Shown here in pieces: positions 9,693 to 18,607 of a stretch of DNA of 64,000 bases; position 1 is the first letter of the stretch, and every line of letters begins with the position of its first letter. The stretch lies in assembly GCA_963826515.1 (NCBI GenBank), contig CAWGXI010000006.1:186001-250000 (forward strand). Reading direction: 5' to 3'. This DNA is from DATFVJ01 sp963826515. Lineage in GTDB: Bacteria > Actinomycetota > Actinomycetes > Streptosporangiales > Streptosporangiaceae. The position numbers and the translations under genes were made by a program. The notes below the pieces were generated by a model. It had not been told where the DNA came from. It ran no database searches and worked only from the letters and a program-made list of their open reading frames with translations.

Positions 9693-10168
9693 CTGGTTTC
9701 CTTGCCAGGCCGGTTGAGCTGCTCCGGGAGCGCGCAAGTCCCTCTGCGCGGCCAGCCCGTGGGAGATCCGATCAAACTGTTGCCGCGTGTTTAATGCGGT
9801 TGCACGACAAATGGTGCTGCAAGTTGCATGCCGAGACATCGGTCAGGTGATGGAACTTTGAAACCACAATCATGACCAATGAGCCTGCGCGGGCCTGACG
9901 GTGCCGGTCGGGCGCGGTGAACTCCAGAACTCGGCCACCAGTCTTGCACCCGGGCTGCTATGTGCTGCTGGTGGCGCGTCAGCCCCGCAGTCGCCGCGCC
10001 GCGTCCGCTGGCTCAGCCGCTCACCCCGCTGCGCCGCCGACCGGTAGATCACGCTCGCCGCCCGCAGCACCGGCGGATCAGGACCGGCCGGGTCATCCGG
10101 CGGGGCAGACGTGCCGCCGGCCGCAGGAGACAGGAACTGATCCCGAACGGCTGCGCCACAGGCCACGA
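9693..10168. other. Gene-poor region, possible fragment
   Basis: About 475 bp. A minus-strand phrase (AASVIYRSAAQRGERLSQRT) looks protein-like and could be the tail of a helix-turn-helix protein, but it is out of frame with its surroundings. Nothing else is supported. Confidence 0.35.
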
Positions 10169-10396
10169 TCAGCGCATCAGCCGCTGCCACGTGGTGCCCA
10201 GCGCCAGGGCCTGCAAGCCATATGCGGCGCCGGCCAGCGTGACCCCGGCCAGCCAGGCGGGTTGGCGGGCCAGGTCGGCGAGCAGCCGAAACCGCGGGCC
10301 CCCGGCTCCGGCGGCCTCGCCGGCCTGGCGGTGCTGAAGTACCGCGGCCACACCGAACGAACATGCCGCTGCCAGTGCTGCGAGCACCGCGATCAT
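10169..10396 (-). pseudogene. N-terminal fragment of a DMT/EamA-type permease
   Basis: From the ATG at 10396 the frame encodes MIAVLAALAAACSFGVAA as a first membrane helix, a basic loop (LQHRQAGEAAG), and WLAGVTLAGAAYGLQALALG as a second helix. It then turns into unrelated residues and stops after 75 codons. This matches the first two helices of ten-helix drug/metabolite transporters, so about three quarters of the gene are missing. It cannot be a working transporter. Confidence 0.55.
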
Positions 10397-10811
10397 GGTC
10401 CCGGCCGCGGCGTTCACGCTAGCCCCTGGCCGGGTAGGGCTTAAGGCTTCCCAACGGCGCAAGTTGACGCTGGGCTCGGTCAGCAAGCCTGCCACCGGGC
10501 AGAATCCGGCAAGGGCAATGAAAACGCCCTGGCCCGCCGGGGCCGTGCGAGTGCAGCGAACGGTGGCCCTGGTCATCCTCCCGAACGGCTGCCGCGTCCC
10601 GGCGCGCGCCTGCCCGTGACGGCAGCCACGGTAGTCATGTCCGGCGGACCGGGCACTGGCTGCCGAGCCTGTGGAGATCACATGAAGGCGCCGCGCGGCC
10701 CCGCGCCGCAAGCGCTGCCAGGACGGGCGGTTCACCCGTCCGGGGTGACGCTCGCTTCAGCCCGCCAGGAGACAGTGTCCTAAGATCGAACGATTCCGGA
10801 CAGGTGACGCG
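10397..10811. other. Intergenic region upstream of the protease gene
   Basis: About 415 bp without a supported gene. It must hold the promoter of the rightward serine protease; no clear -35/-10 pair could be chosen. Confidence 0.35.
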
Positions 10812-11933
10812 ATGCGGCAACGATGGTCTGAGTACGGCATCGGGCACACACGGGACCGGGCACGCGGGCTGCGGGCGGTTGGATCCGCAATCGCCGCAGG
10901 GGCGCTGGCGCTGGTGTGCGCGGGGTGTACGAGCGGCGGATCCACCGCCGCGACACCGGCAGCGACGCCCACGGTGACCGCGGTCGCGACGCCGACCGGC
11001 AGCATCGTTGGCCTCCAGCAGGCATATGTCGATGCGATCCACCGGGTGCTGCCGTCGGTCGTGGAGATCACGACCTCATCGGGTCTTGGCTCAGGCGTCG
11101 TCTACGATGGCGCCGGCGACATTGTCACGAACGCGCACGTGGTGGGCAGTGCCACGGCATTCAAGGTCTTCCTCACCGGTTCGGTGACGCCGTTGACCGC
11201 CAAGCTCGTAGGCAGTTATCTGCCGGACGACCTGGCCGTGATCAAGGTCACCGGAGCGACGCGGCTGACTCCCGCTCATTTTGCCGATTCCTCGAAACTG
11301 CGGGTTGGCGACATTGTGCTCGCGATGGGCAATCCACTGGGCCTGGCCAGCAGCGTGACGGACGGGATCGTCTCTGCTGTCGGGCGGACCGTGTCCGAGC
11401 CACAGGAGAGCGGGTCGCCGGGGGCGACACTGCCCGACGCGATCCAGACCTCGGCGGCCATCAACCCGGGCAACAGCGGCGGCGCGCTCGTCAACCTGTC
11501 CGACCAGGTGGTCGGCATCCCCACGCTGGCGGCCACCGACCAGCAGCTCGGCGGTGCCGCACCAGGGATTGGCTTCGCTATCCCGGCCAACATCGTCACA
11601 GATATCGCTGGGCAGCTCGTCAAGACGGGGCATGTCACGAACTCGCGCCGCGCGGCCCTCGGCGTGAGCGTGCAGACGATCACAGGCCCGGACGGCCAGC
11701 CCGCGGGTGTGGGCATCGCCAGGGTAACTCCGGGCGGCGCAGCGGCGAAGGCAGGCCTGGCCACCGGCGATGTCATCACCGCGGTCAACGGTACGGCTAC
11801 TCCAGACACAGAGACCCTTGCGGCAGTCCTCGCCAGCCTGCGCCCAGGCCAGCAGGTACCAGTCACCGTGACCAAGGCCAATGGCGGCACCGCAACGGTT
11901 CAGGTGATCCTGGGGCAGCTGCCCGGCTCGTGA
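10812..11933 (+). CDS. HtrA/DegP-type trypsin-like protease with PDZ domain, lipoprotein
   Basis: A 373-aa extracytoplasmic protease. Residues 1-39 form a basic region, a hydrophobic core (AIAAGALALVCAGC) and a lipobox-like end with Cys39, although Cys at -3 is unusual. A Ser/Thr/Ala-rich linker follows. The S1C domain spans about 70-265 with the catalytic triad His109 (TNAHVV), Asp140 (PDDLAVIKV) and Ser222 (GNSGGAL). The PDZ domain at about 275-370 contains GVGIARVTPGGAAAKAGL. It presumably degrades or refolds damaged proteins at the membrane surface. All catalytic residues are intact. Confidence 0.95.
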   Translation: MRQRWSEYGIGHTRDRARGLRAVGSAIAAGALALVCAGCTSGGSTAATPAATPTVTAVATPTGSIVGLQQAYVDAIHRVLPSVVEITTSSGLGSGVVYDGAGDIVTNAHVVGSATAFKVFLTGSVTPLTAKLVGSYLPDDLAVIKVTGATRLTPAHFADSSKLRVGDIVLAMGNPLGLASSVTDGIVSAVGRTVSEPQESGSPGATLPDAIQTSAAINPGNSGGALVNLSDQVVGIPTLAATDQQLGGAAPGIGFAIPANIVTDIAGQLVKTGHVTNSRRAALGVSVQTITGPDGQPAGVGIARVTPGGAAAKAGLATGDVITAVNGTATPDTETLAAVLASLRPGQQVPVTVTKANGGTATVQVILGQLPGS

Positions 11934-12131
11934 CCGTGGGCGCTGGTCACACCAACGCCGCAACCGATCACGCGCGAGCCTACCTGTCAAGGAAAACCGG
12001 TGACCGAGGTCCCTCGGGCGCCGGGCCGAACGGCCCTGCCACCGGCTGCCCGCCCGGCGAGACAGTGGCCATGCCCAGACATGACGTCGCAGCGGGTGGC
12101 CTCGCCCCTGCGAACCCTTCGAGGCAGGCTC

Positions 12132-12518
12132 ATGACAACCACCGAAAACGTGCAGCGCTACGCCGACGCCATCATGGCCATGATCAAGGAGGATCAGGAC
12201 AGCGGCCAAGTTCCGCGCGACGTTTCTTCCTGGGACGAACTCGATGCCAGCGTGGACACTAACGATTACTACCGGCAGGCCCGGATGCCATCGGGAATCC
12301 GCGAAGCGAATGACCTGCGCAACGCTGTCAACGATGAAGTCGAACGGCGGCTTACCGCATCGCAAGGCGGCGCGTGGCGCGTTACATGGACCCGCCCTGA
12401 TGGATACGCGCTGGACATCGGCCGAACGGTTGGGTATGGCACGCGGGCCGAAGCGGAAGCGGTCGGCGACCAATACCTCACCGAGCATGGCGGGGCGTAT
12501 CACGTGCATGGCGGCTGA
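12132..12518 (+). CDS. Conserved hypothetical protein, 128 aa
   Basis: Starting at the ATG at 12132 (MTTTENVQRYADAIMAMIKE), this 128-aa acidic protein has a helical N-terminal half with WDELDASVDTNDYYRQA and a C-terminal part that looks like a small alpha/beta domain (GAWRVTWTRPDGYALDIGRT, GTRAEAEAVGDQYLTEHGG). No membrane segment or signal peptide. I do not recognise a named family. An upstream start at 12000 is possible, but its extra residues are Pro/Arg-rich and lack support. Confidence 0.7.
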   Translation: MTTTENVQRYADAIMAMIKEDQDSGQVPRDVSSWDELDASVDTNDYYRQARMPSGIREANDLRNAVNDEVERRLTASQGGAWRVTWTRPDGYALDIGRTVGYGTRAEAEAVGDQYLTEHGGAYHVHGG

Positions 12519-12901
12519 CCTGATTCGCTGGTGCGCGCCCCGCTGCGGCGATCCTGGCGGATTGGAAGCGCTCGGTGTGCCAGGTTGGTGACGGCGAATC
12601 CTGGCGAGACATGACTCATCCTTATCGTCGCAAAGGCGATTTCCACGCACGCGCGCCGCGCGCTGCCGGGCGTTCTCACCGCCCTGTCGATGACCAGGGG
12701 GTGTGGGCAACGGCGACCGCAGCCTTACTGACGTTCAGCCGGCCGAACCGGTAGGCGAGGCGCCGGAACCGGGCCCCAGGGCGGCTTCTCCTGGCAGTTG
12801 TCCGCAGGCTGGTGCTGTTGCCAGTGCAACTGCATGTCCGGGCCTCCTCCCGGTCGCGCCAAGCCGTTGTGCTCGCCGACGCCCCGGTAAAGGATGTCGG
12901 T
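12519..12901. other. Intergenic region
   Basis: About 380 bp with no supported gene. It contains the upstream region of the acyl-CoA ligase. Confidence 0.4.
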
Positions 12902-14626
12902 ATGACGGATGAGCATTCTGATACCGAGGTGTTCCGGTCAGCGCGGGATTCACTGCTGCGCCACCGCACCGACTACTTGGCCGCGCACCGTGAATTCAGC
13001 TGGCCGCGGCTGGACGAGTTCAACTGGGCGCTCGACTGGTTCGACGTCACCGCACGCGAGCACCCGGACCGGCTGGCGCTGTGGATCGTGACCGAGGACC
13101 GGCCGGACACGAAGATGTCCTATGCGGACCTCAGCGCGCGGTCGGATCAGGTGGCGACTTGGCTGCGCGGCCTCGGCGTCGGCCGCGGCGATCACGTGCT
13201 GCTTATGCTCGGCAACCAGGCGCCGCTGTGGGAAGTGATCCTCGCCGCGATGAAGCTCGGCGCGGTGATCATCCCGGCGGCGACGCTGCTGCAGCCGGAG
13301 GATGTCGCCGACCGGATCTCGCGTGGCGCGGTCCGGCACGTGATCACCGAGTCCGGCGAGACTGGGAAGTTCGCCGGGCTCGGCGGTGGCTGGATTCCGA
13401 TTTCAGTCGGGCCGGCGGTGGCGGGATGGGTTTCGTACGAGGAATCACGCGCCGCCCCTGCTGGTTTCGAGCCCGACGGGGTGACCCGCGGGTCCGATCC
13501 GCTGCTGCTGTACTTCACGTCGGGCACCACCGCCCGGCCCAAGCTGGTCGAGCACAGCCACGTCTCCTACCCGGCCGGGCATCTTTCGACCATGTACTGG
13601 CTGGGCCTGCAGCCAGGTGACGTGCACCTGAACATCTCCTCGCCCGGCTGGGCGAAGCACGCCTGGAGCAACGTCTACGCGCCATGGATCGCCGGGGCCA
13701 CCGCACTGGTCGGCGACTACCGGCGATTTTCCGCGGAGCCTCTTCTGGACGCGATGGAGCGGTGCGGGGTGACGACGTTCTGCGCGCCGCCGACGGTCTG
13801 GCGGATCCTGATCCAGTCAGATCTCGGCGCCGCCCCGCGGTCGCTGCGCGAGTGCGTGTCGGCGGGCGAGCCGTTGAACCCCGAGGTCATCGAGCAGGTC
13901 CGGAAGGTGTGGGGTATCACGGTCCGGGACGGTTACGGGCAGACGGAGACCACCGCGCAGATCGGGAACTCCCCCGGCCAGCCGGTCAAGCTCGGGTCCA
14001 TGGGCCGGCCACTCCCCGGCTACGAGGTCGCGCTCGTCGACCCCTTGACAGGTGTGCACGCCGACGACGGCGAGATCTGCCTGGACCTGTCGCGGCGGCC
14101 GCTGGGCCTCATGACCGGCTACCGCGACGACCCGGCGCTGACCGCGGCTGCCATGCGCGATGGTTTCTACCACACCGGCGACGTCGCGAGCCGGGACGCC
14201 GACGGCTACATCACCTATGTCGGCCGGACCGACGACGTCTTCAAGGCCTCCGACTACCTGATCTCGCCGTTCGAGCTGGAGAACGTGCTGATCGAGCACG
14301 AGGCCGTGGCCGAGGCCGCGGTCGTCCCGTCGCCGGACGCGATCCGGCTGGCCGTGCCCAAGGCGTACGTGACGCTCGCCGCCGGCTGGCAGCCGACGGC
14401 CGACACCGCTGCCGCGATCATGAAGTACGCGCGAGGTCGGCTCGCTCCCTACAAGCGGGTGCGGCGGATCGAGTTCGCCGAACTGCCGAAGACCATCTCA
14501 GGGAAGATCCGGCGGGTGGACCTGCGCGGCGAGGAAGAGTCCCGCCATGGCGGCGGGCAGGAGACCGCGCCGGGCCGCCGCCCGCGCGAATTCTGGGAGG
14601 ACGACTTCCCCGGGCTAAAGGGTTAG
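12902..14626 (+). CDS. AMP-forming acyl-CoA synthetase
   Basis: A 574-aa member of the ANL superfamily, closest in layout to medium-chain acyl-CoA (ACSM-type) and acetyl-CoA synthetases. The phosphate loop is YFTSGTTARPKLVEHSH at about 204-220. Other motifs are DGYGQTETT, FYHTGD, GRTDDVFKASDYLISPFELE and PKTISGKIRR, with the adenylation Lys at about 535. It activates a carboxylic acid with ATP and transfers it to CoA; the substrate cannot be read from sequence. The ATG at 12902 follows AAAGGA. The gene stands alone with gaps on both sides. Confidence 0.93.
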   Translation: MTDEHSDTEVFRSARDSLLRHRTDYLAAHREFSWPRLDEFNWALDWFDVTAREHPDRLALWIVTEDRPDTKMSYADLSARSDQVATWLRGLGVGRGDHVLLMLGNQAPLWEVILAAMKLGAVIIPAATLLQPEDVADRISRGAVRHVITESGETGKFAGLGGGWIPISVGPAVAGWVSYEESRAAPAGFEPDGVTRGSDPLLLYFTSGTTARPKLVEHSHVSYPAGHLSTMYWLGLQPGDVHLNISSPGWAKHAWSNVYAPWIAGATALVGDYRRFSAEPLLDAMERCGVTTFCAPPTVWRILIQSDLGAAPRSLRECVSAGEPLNPEVIEQVRKVWGITVRDGYGQTETTAQIGNSPGQPVKLGSMGRPLPGYEVALVDPLTGVHADDGEICLDLSRRPLGLMTGYRDDPALTAAAMRDGFYHTGDVASRDADGYITYVGRTDDVFKASDYLISPFELENVLIEHEAVAEAAVVPSPDAIRLAVPKAYVTLAAGWQPTADTAAAIMKYARGRLAPYKRVRRIEFAELPKTISGKIRRVDLRGEEESRHGGGQETAPGRRPREFWEDDFPGLKG

Positions 14627-15181
14627 CCACCTCTACCCGAAAAGCCGGCGCGCGTTGGTCCGTGACCGTCATGCGGCGGCGATCTCCAGGAGGGATGTGC
14701 CATCTCCTGGGCGGTCAACCGCAGGCCGGGACCAGCAATTCGCGCCGGTACCCAACGATCGGGCGTAGCCCAATGTGAATCTTCACACGCTCTACACACA
14801 TTCACCAGCGCGCTTGCATATGACGGCGTTGTCCTGCCTCCCATGCGAGGCGGGGGACGAGGCACGTCAACGCTGGCCGGGAATGCCCGGCCAGCGCACA
14901 GCCCGCAGCGGCAAACAGCGGTCAGCCTGCGCCGCGGCAGACCTACGCCGGTCAGTCATCGCGCTGGCCGGCAGGTCGGCGCGCTGGTGGCGCCTTCCGC
15001 CGCCGCGCAAGCCGCTTTGGCCGACCCCGCTGCGATGCCGGAGACGACGCTGACCGTTGATGCCTAGGCGAGCACACCGGGAACCCGGACACGATGGCCG
15101 GCCACTTGGCGCGGCGGCTCCGGTGGTGGCAGCTGCCCGCGGCAGACGCGCTAGCCATATACGCGAGAGGGCGTGAACCCG
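14627..15181. other. Intergenic region
   Basis: About 555 bp with no supported gene. An AT-richer patch at 14775-14825 may contain promoter elements. Confidence 0.35.
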
Positions 15182-15772
15182 ATGCGCGCTGACCCTTCGG
15201 CCGCCGCCCTGGTGACCCGCGCGAGAGACGGCGATAAGCAGGCGTGGGACGAACTCGTCGAGCGATACGCCCCGCTGGTCTGGTCAATCTGCCGCCGGTA
15301 CCGGCTGAGCCGGCCCGATGCCGACGGCGTCGGCCAGAGCGTCTGGTTGCAGTTGGTGGACCAGCTTGGCGCGCTGCCCGATCCGGCCGCACTTCCCGGT
15401 TGGCTCGCCACCACCACCCAGCGGGAATGCCGCCGGCTCTTACACGCGGCGGGAAGACAGGCTCCCGGACAGGTGCCGGACGCCAGCAACATTCCGGACC
15501 CGCAAGCCGGGGTGGCGGAGAGCGAGCTGGCGAAGGCGGAGCGCCACGCCGCGCTGAGCGAGGCGTTCGCCCAGCTGCCCTTACACTGCCGGCGGCTGAT
15601 CGCCATGCTCATCGAAGACCCGCCGGTGACCTACGCCGAGATCAGCGCCAAGCTGGGCATCCCAGCCGGGAGCATCGGGTCCCACCGCGCCCGCTGCCTA
15701 GTAACGATGCGCCGCTGCCCGCCAATCGCTACCCTGATCAACACCGAACCCCGAGCGCGGGACGTGACCTGA
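15182..15772 (+). CDS. Sigma-70 family (ECF-like) RNA polymerase sigma factor
   Basis: A 196-aa protein with a region-2 core (AWDELVERYAPLVWSICRRY, ADGVGQSVWLQLVDQ), a WLATTTQRECRR linker, and region 4 (SEAFAQLPLHCRRLIAML, VTYAEISAKLGIPAGSIGSH). The ATG at 15182 is preferred because GAGAGGG lies 10 nt upstream; the GTG at 15173 would overlap that site. No anti-sigma gene is adjacent. The gene resembles sigma factors found beside TPR proteins in actinomycetes, and a TPR fragment does lie convergently next to it. Confidence 0.9.
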   Translation: MRADPSAAALVTRARDGDKQAWDELVERYAPLVWSICRRYRLSRPDADGVGQSVWLQLVDQLGALPDPAALPGWLATTTQRECRRLLHAAGRQAPGQVPDASNIPDPQAGVAESELAKAERHAALSEAFAQLPLHCRRLIAMLIEDPPVTYAEISAKLGIPAGSIGSHRARCLVTMRRCPPIATLINTEPRARDVT

Positions 15773-15784
15773 CTTGCCAGGGGC

Positions 15785-16160
15785 GCCCCGTCTACGGCGA
15801 CGGGCGCTCGCACAACCTGCGTCAGCGGATCCCCTGGTGGCAGGACCCGCTCACAGCGTGCGACGGTATCGCGGAGCAGCGTCATCGCGTCGCTCAGCCG
15901 GCCCACCTTGTAATAGGCGTTTCGCCAGGTTTGCACGGTACGCCAGGGTATCCGGATGATCGGCGCCCAGAACGCGCTCGTAATCCGCGCGGGTCTGCTC
16001 GTAGAGCTGCAGCGCTGAGCCCATCCGGCCCGCCGCGTGATAGGCGGAGCCGAGGCTGCCGCGGGCCGCGATCGTCTCCAGATGGGCGCGGCCAAGGACG
16101 CGCTCCCGGTCGGCCAGAACCCGCTTGTAGTGGGAAAGCGCCTTCTTGATCTGGCCATCG
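15785..16160 (-). pseudogene. TPR-repeat protein fragment, truncated and frameshifted
   Basis: The minus strand encodes three actinobacterial TPR units: ALSHYKRVLADRERVLG, GSAYHAAGRMGSALQLYEQ, and after a frame change NAYYKVGRLSDAMTLLRD. It ends DTVARCERVLPPGDPLTQ. One extra A in GCGAAACGCC at about 15921 breaks the frame. The sequence begins abruptly at about 16160, where the opposite-strand GTPase fragment also begins, and has no native stop before the sigma factor gene. It is the C-terminal remnant of a much larger TPR (often NB-ARC-TPR) protein. Confidence 0.7.
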
Positions 16161-16667
16161 GGTAAGACCACCTTCGTCGGCTCGGTGTCAGAGATCACGC
16201 CTCTCACGACAGAGGCGGTCATGACCGTCGCCAGCACCGACGTCGACGATCTTTCACAGGTGCCAGACAAGACGACAACCACGGTCGCGATGGATTCCGG
16301 CCGGCTGACTCTCGACGCGGGCCTGATCCTGTATCTTTTCGGCACGCCTGGCCAGCAGCGGTTCTGGTTCATGTGGGACGACCTGATCCACCGGGCGATC
16401 GGCGCGGTTGTGCTCCTCGACACCAGGCGGCTTGCCGATTCGTTTCCTGCGGTCGACTACTTCGAAGCGGCAGGCCTTCCTTTCATCGTGGGCATCAACG
16501 GCTTCCACGGCGAGTTCCCGCACATCATCCACGACGTCCAGGAAACGCTGTCGATCGGCTCGAACGTGCCCATCGTCCAATTTGACGCCCGCAGCAGGAA
16601 ATCCACCACAACCACGTTGATCACGCTGGTTGAACACGCCATTGTCTTGCAGATGAGCCCTCAGTAG
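16146..16667 (+). pseudogene. MglA/CvnD-type small GTPase lacking its N-terminus
   Basis: The readable part has FVGSVSEITPLTTEA, the switch region TTTTVAMDSGRL, the G3-like YLFGTPGQQRFWFMW, and AVVLLDTRRLADSF with INGFHGEF. This is the single-domain ATP/GTP-binding protein of actinobacterial conservons, which also carry roadblock and DUF742 genes; none are here. Only the end of the P-loop (SGKTT) remains. About 20-25 residues including the GxxxxG part are missing, because the gene joins the inverted TPR fragment at about 16158. A TTG at 16146 could start a shortened protein, but nucleotide binding would be doubtful. Confidence 0.7.
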
Positions 16668-17277
16668 CGGAAGGCGACGGGGCCGATTGCTCCGGCGGTG
16701 ACGGTGGCACAGACGGCGACGGCGGTGACGGCGCAGACGGCGCAGACGGCGATGGCGCAGACGGCGATGGCGCAGACGGCGATGGCGCAGGCGCCGATGG
16801 CGATGGCGCCGATGGCGATGGCGATGGCGATGGCGCAGACGGCGACGGCAGCATCGAGGGTGGCGGCAGCGACGGTGAAGGTGACGGCGGCATCGAGGGT
16901 GACGGCCGTAGCTGCGACGATGGTGGCAGCGGGCTGGACGGTACCATCTGGACCTGCTGCGGCGACGGCACCGGGATCATCGTCGCCGGTGCCTGCGGCG
17001 CCGGCCGGGTCCGGTAGATGACATGCGGCGGCGGGCGGCTGATGATGACTTGCTGCTTCAGCTCCTGCACCACCGGCTGCTGGTAGTAGAGCCGGTAGGC
17101 GCTGAGCCCAAGGACCGACACCACGATGATCAGCGCGGCAGCCACCAGTCGGCCAGGGTGTGCCGCGAATTCAGCCTGCGCGAAATGCCAGTAACTACTC
17201 TTGCTGGCCGGTCCCGCCGCGCTCCCCGATAATCTTTGCCCGCAACTAGGACAAGTGACCCGTCTCTTCCCGGCCAA
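16621..17277 (-). CDS. Zinc-ribbon, single-pass membrane protein with Pro/Ser-rich tail
   Basis: This 218-aa protein begins with a short Cys motif (VTCPSCGQ, Cys9 and Cys12). It has one transmembrane helix at about 44-61 (LVAAALIIVVSVLGLSA), a short linker (VVQELKQQVIISRPPP), and from about 95 a long Pro/Ser/Ala-rich region of SPSAPS-like repeats. Topology suggests a cytoplasmic Cys motif and a surface-exposed flexible tail that could cross the wall. The tail is encoded by a purine/GC microsatellite whose copy number may vary. Its last 47 bp overlap the convergent GTPase remnant. Function unknown. Confidence 0.65.
   Translation of the reverse strand: MAGKRRVTCPSCGQRLSGSAAGPASKSSYWHFAQAEFAAHPGRLVAAALIIVVSVLGLSAYRLYYQQPVVQELKQQVIISRPPPHVIYRTRPAPQAPATMIPVPSPQQVQMVPSSPLPPSSQLRPSPSMPPSPSPSLPPPSMLPSPSAPSPSPSPSAPSPSAPAPSPSAPSPSAPSPSAPSAPSPPSPSVPPSPPEQSAPSPSATEGSSARQWRVQPA
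16740..16850. repeat. 15-bp tandem repeat inside the Pro/Ser-rich gene
   Basis: Unit GCGCAGACGGCGATG occurs at 16740, 16755 and 16770, then a variant at 16785, followed by shorter GGCGAT-type repeats to about 16850. The length is a multiple of three, so copy-number change lengthens or shortens the tail without breaking the frame. Confidence 0.8.
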
Positions 17278-17650
17278 CTGTCATACCCCGTTGGTCACGG
17301 TGCGCCGTAGACGCGGGGAGACGGCATCTGCTGGGTGCCTGTTCCAGCAAGGGCCTCTTATGCTCGCGCCGCCGGCCGCTGAGCCCCACGCCATATAACC
17401 GGCGGTGGTCGCTGGCGCGCGCCTTGGTGATCTTTGCATGTCCCCCGGCCACATGGTTGTCCGGATCCGCCAGCTGCACGCCGTGCCGCCACAGCGGCAC
17501 TTCTAGAACCAGCGTAATCCGAGTCCTCGTCCATGGCGAGGGTGCTTCCGGGGGTGGCGCGTGGGGTATGACCGCTTCATCAAGGCGAAGAACTTGCCGT
17601 GGCAGGTGCCCTCAGGCACCGGGTACCACGCGGGACGGCTGTACAAGGGA
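17278..17650. other. Intergenic region
   Basis: About 370 bp. A minus-strand stretch (PLWRHGVQLADPDNHVAGG) is protein-like but short, out of context and unassigned. Confidence 0.35.
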
Positions 17651-18499
17651 TTAGGGTTTTCGCGCGACCCCGCAAAACGCGTCCACCTCGGCGGGCGGCC
17701 CGAACCGGGTGTCTTCTGGCCGCCAGCGGGAGACTGAGACCACGCCAGGTTCGATCAGTTCCAGGCCATCGAGGAAACCCTCGATGCGCTTGGGGGTACG
17801 CGGGTGGTAGGGGATTCCCCCGGCCTCGGCGTAGCGCTGATAGGCGCGGGCCCGGGCCGACGACTCACCCGCGTCGCCGGTGCCCTCGCCCTCCAGGACG
17901 TTGGTGCCGTCGGCTATCACCAGGTAGCTGCCTGGCGGCAGCACATCCACCAGGCGGGCGACGATCTCCTCCGGGCCGTCCTGGTCCGGGATGTGGCCCA
18001 GGATGCCCAGCATGATCAGCGCGATCGGCTCGGCGAGGTCCAGGGTGCGGGCAGCCTTGGTGAGAATGGTATCCGGGTCGTGCAGGTCAGCGTCGATATA
18101 GTCGCACGCACCCTGTGGGCTGCTGGTCAGGAGGGCCCGGGCGTGGGCCAGCACCAGAGGGTCATTGTCGACATAGACGATCCGTGCTTGCGGCGCCACC
18201 CGCTGGGCGACCTCATGGGTGTTGTTCACGGTGGGCAGCCCGGTGCCGATGTCGAGAAACTGGACAATCCCGGCCTCCCCGGCCAGGTAACGGACCACGC
18301 GGCCGAGGAAAGCCCTGGCGTGCCGCGCGACGTCGGCCTGGCCGGGGAAGATGGCCAGGAACTCGTCGCCGACCTCGCGGTCGACAGGGTAGTTGTCCTT
18401 GCCGCCCAGCCAGTAGTTCCAGATCCGCGCCGAGTGCGGCCGGCTGGTGTCGATTTTGCCCGGCTGCCGCTGGCCGGACGCTAAGGATTCGTCTGTCAC
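17651..18499 (-). CDS. SAM-dependent methyltransferase, Methyltransf_19 (DUF574) family
   Basis: A 282-aa protein with the full family pattern: DTSRPHSARIWNYWLGGKDN near the N-terminus, AFLGRVVRYLAGEAG, SAM-binding motif I FLDIGTGLPT, the acidic strand IVYVDNDPLVLAHARALL, and the C-terminal RIEGFLDGLELIEPGVV. These enzymes are abundant in actinomycetes and commonly lie beside XRE/DUF397 regulators, as here; their substrates are not known. It is downstream of the XRE gene on the same strand with a 108-bp gap, so it may be co-transcribed. Confidence 0.93.
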   Translation of the reverse strand: MTDESLASGQRQPGKIDTSRPHSARIWNYWLGGKDNYPVDREVGDEFLAIFPGQADVARHARAFLGRVVRYLAGEAGIVQFLDIGTGLPTVNNTHEVAQRVAPQARIVYVDNDPLVLAHARALLTSSPQGACDYIDADLHDPDTILTKAARTLDLAEPIALIMLGILGHIPDQDGPEEIVARLVDVLPPGSYLVIADGTNVLEGEGTGDAGESSARARAYQRYAEAGGIPYHPRTPKRIEGFLDGLELIEPGVVSVSRWRPEDTRFGPPAEVDAFCGVARKP

Positions 18500-18607
18500 T
18501 TGGGGGAGCCTCTCCAGCGCTTCCGGTATATGCCCGCCACCTTAACGTAAGCGCAGCCGCGCCCGGTGGCGCCGTGACAGCTCCCCGCGCGTCTGCGGGA
18601 CTACGCC

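Noticed and set aside
10050..10170. Helix-turn-helix remnant on the minus strand (YRSAAQRGERLSQRT)
   Set aside because: Too short and out of frame to assign to any family.
11091..12710. 539-codon minus-strand frame opposite the HtrA-type protease
   Set aside because: It spans a gene with an intact protease triad on the plus strand and shows no domain.
16698..17021. Plus-strand frame made of AQTAMAQT-like repeats
   Set aside because: It is the shadow of the 15-bp repeat; the minus strand encodes a CxxC motif and a membrane helix and fits a real protein better.
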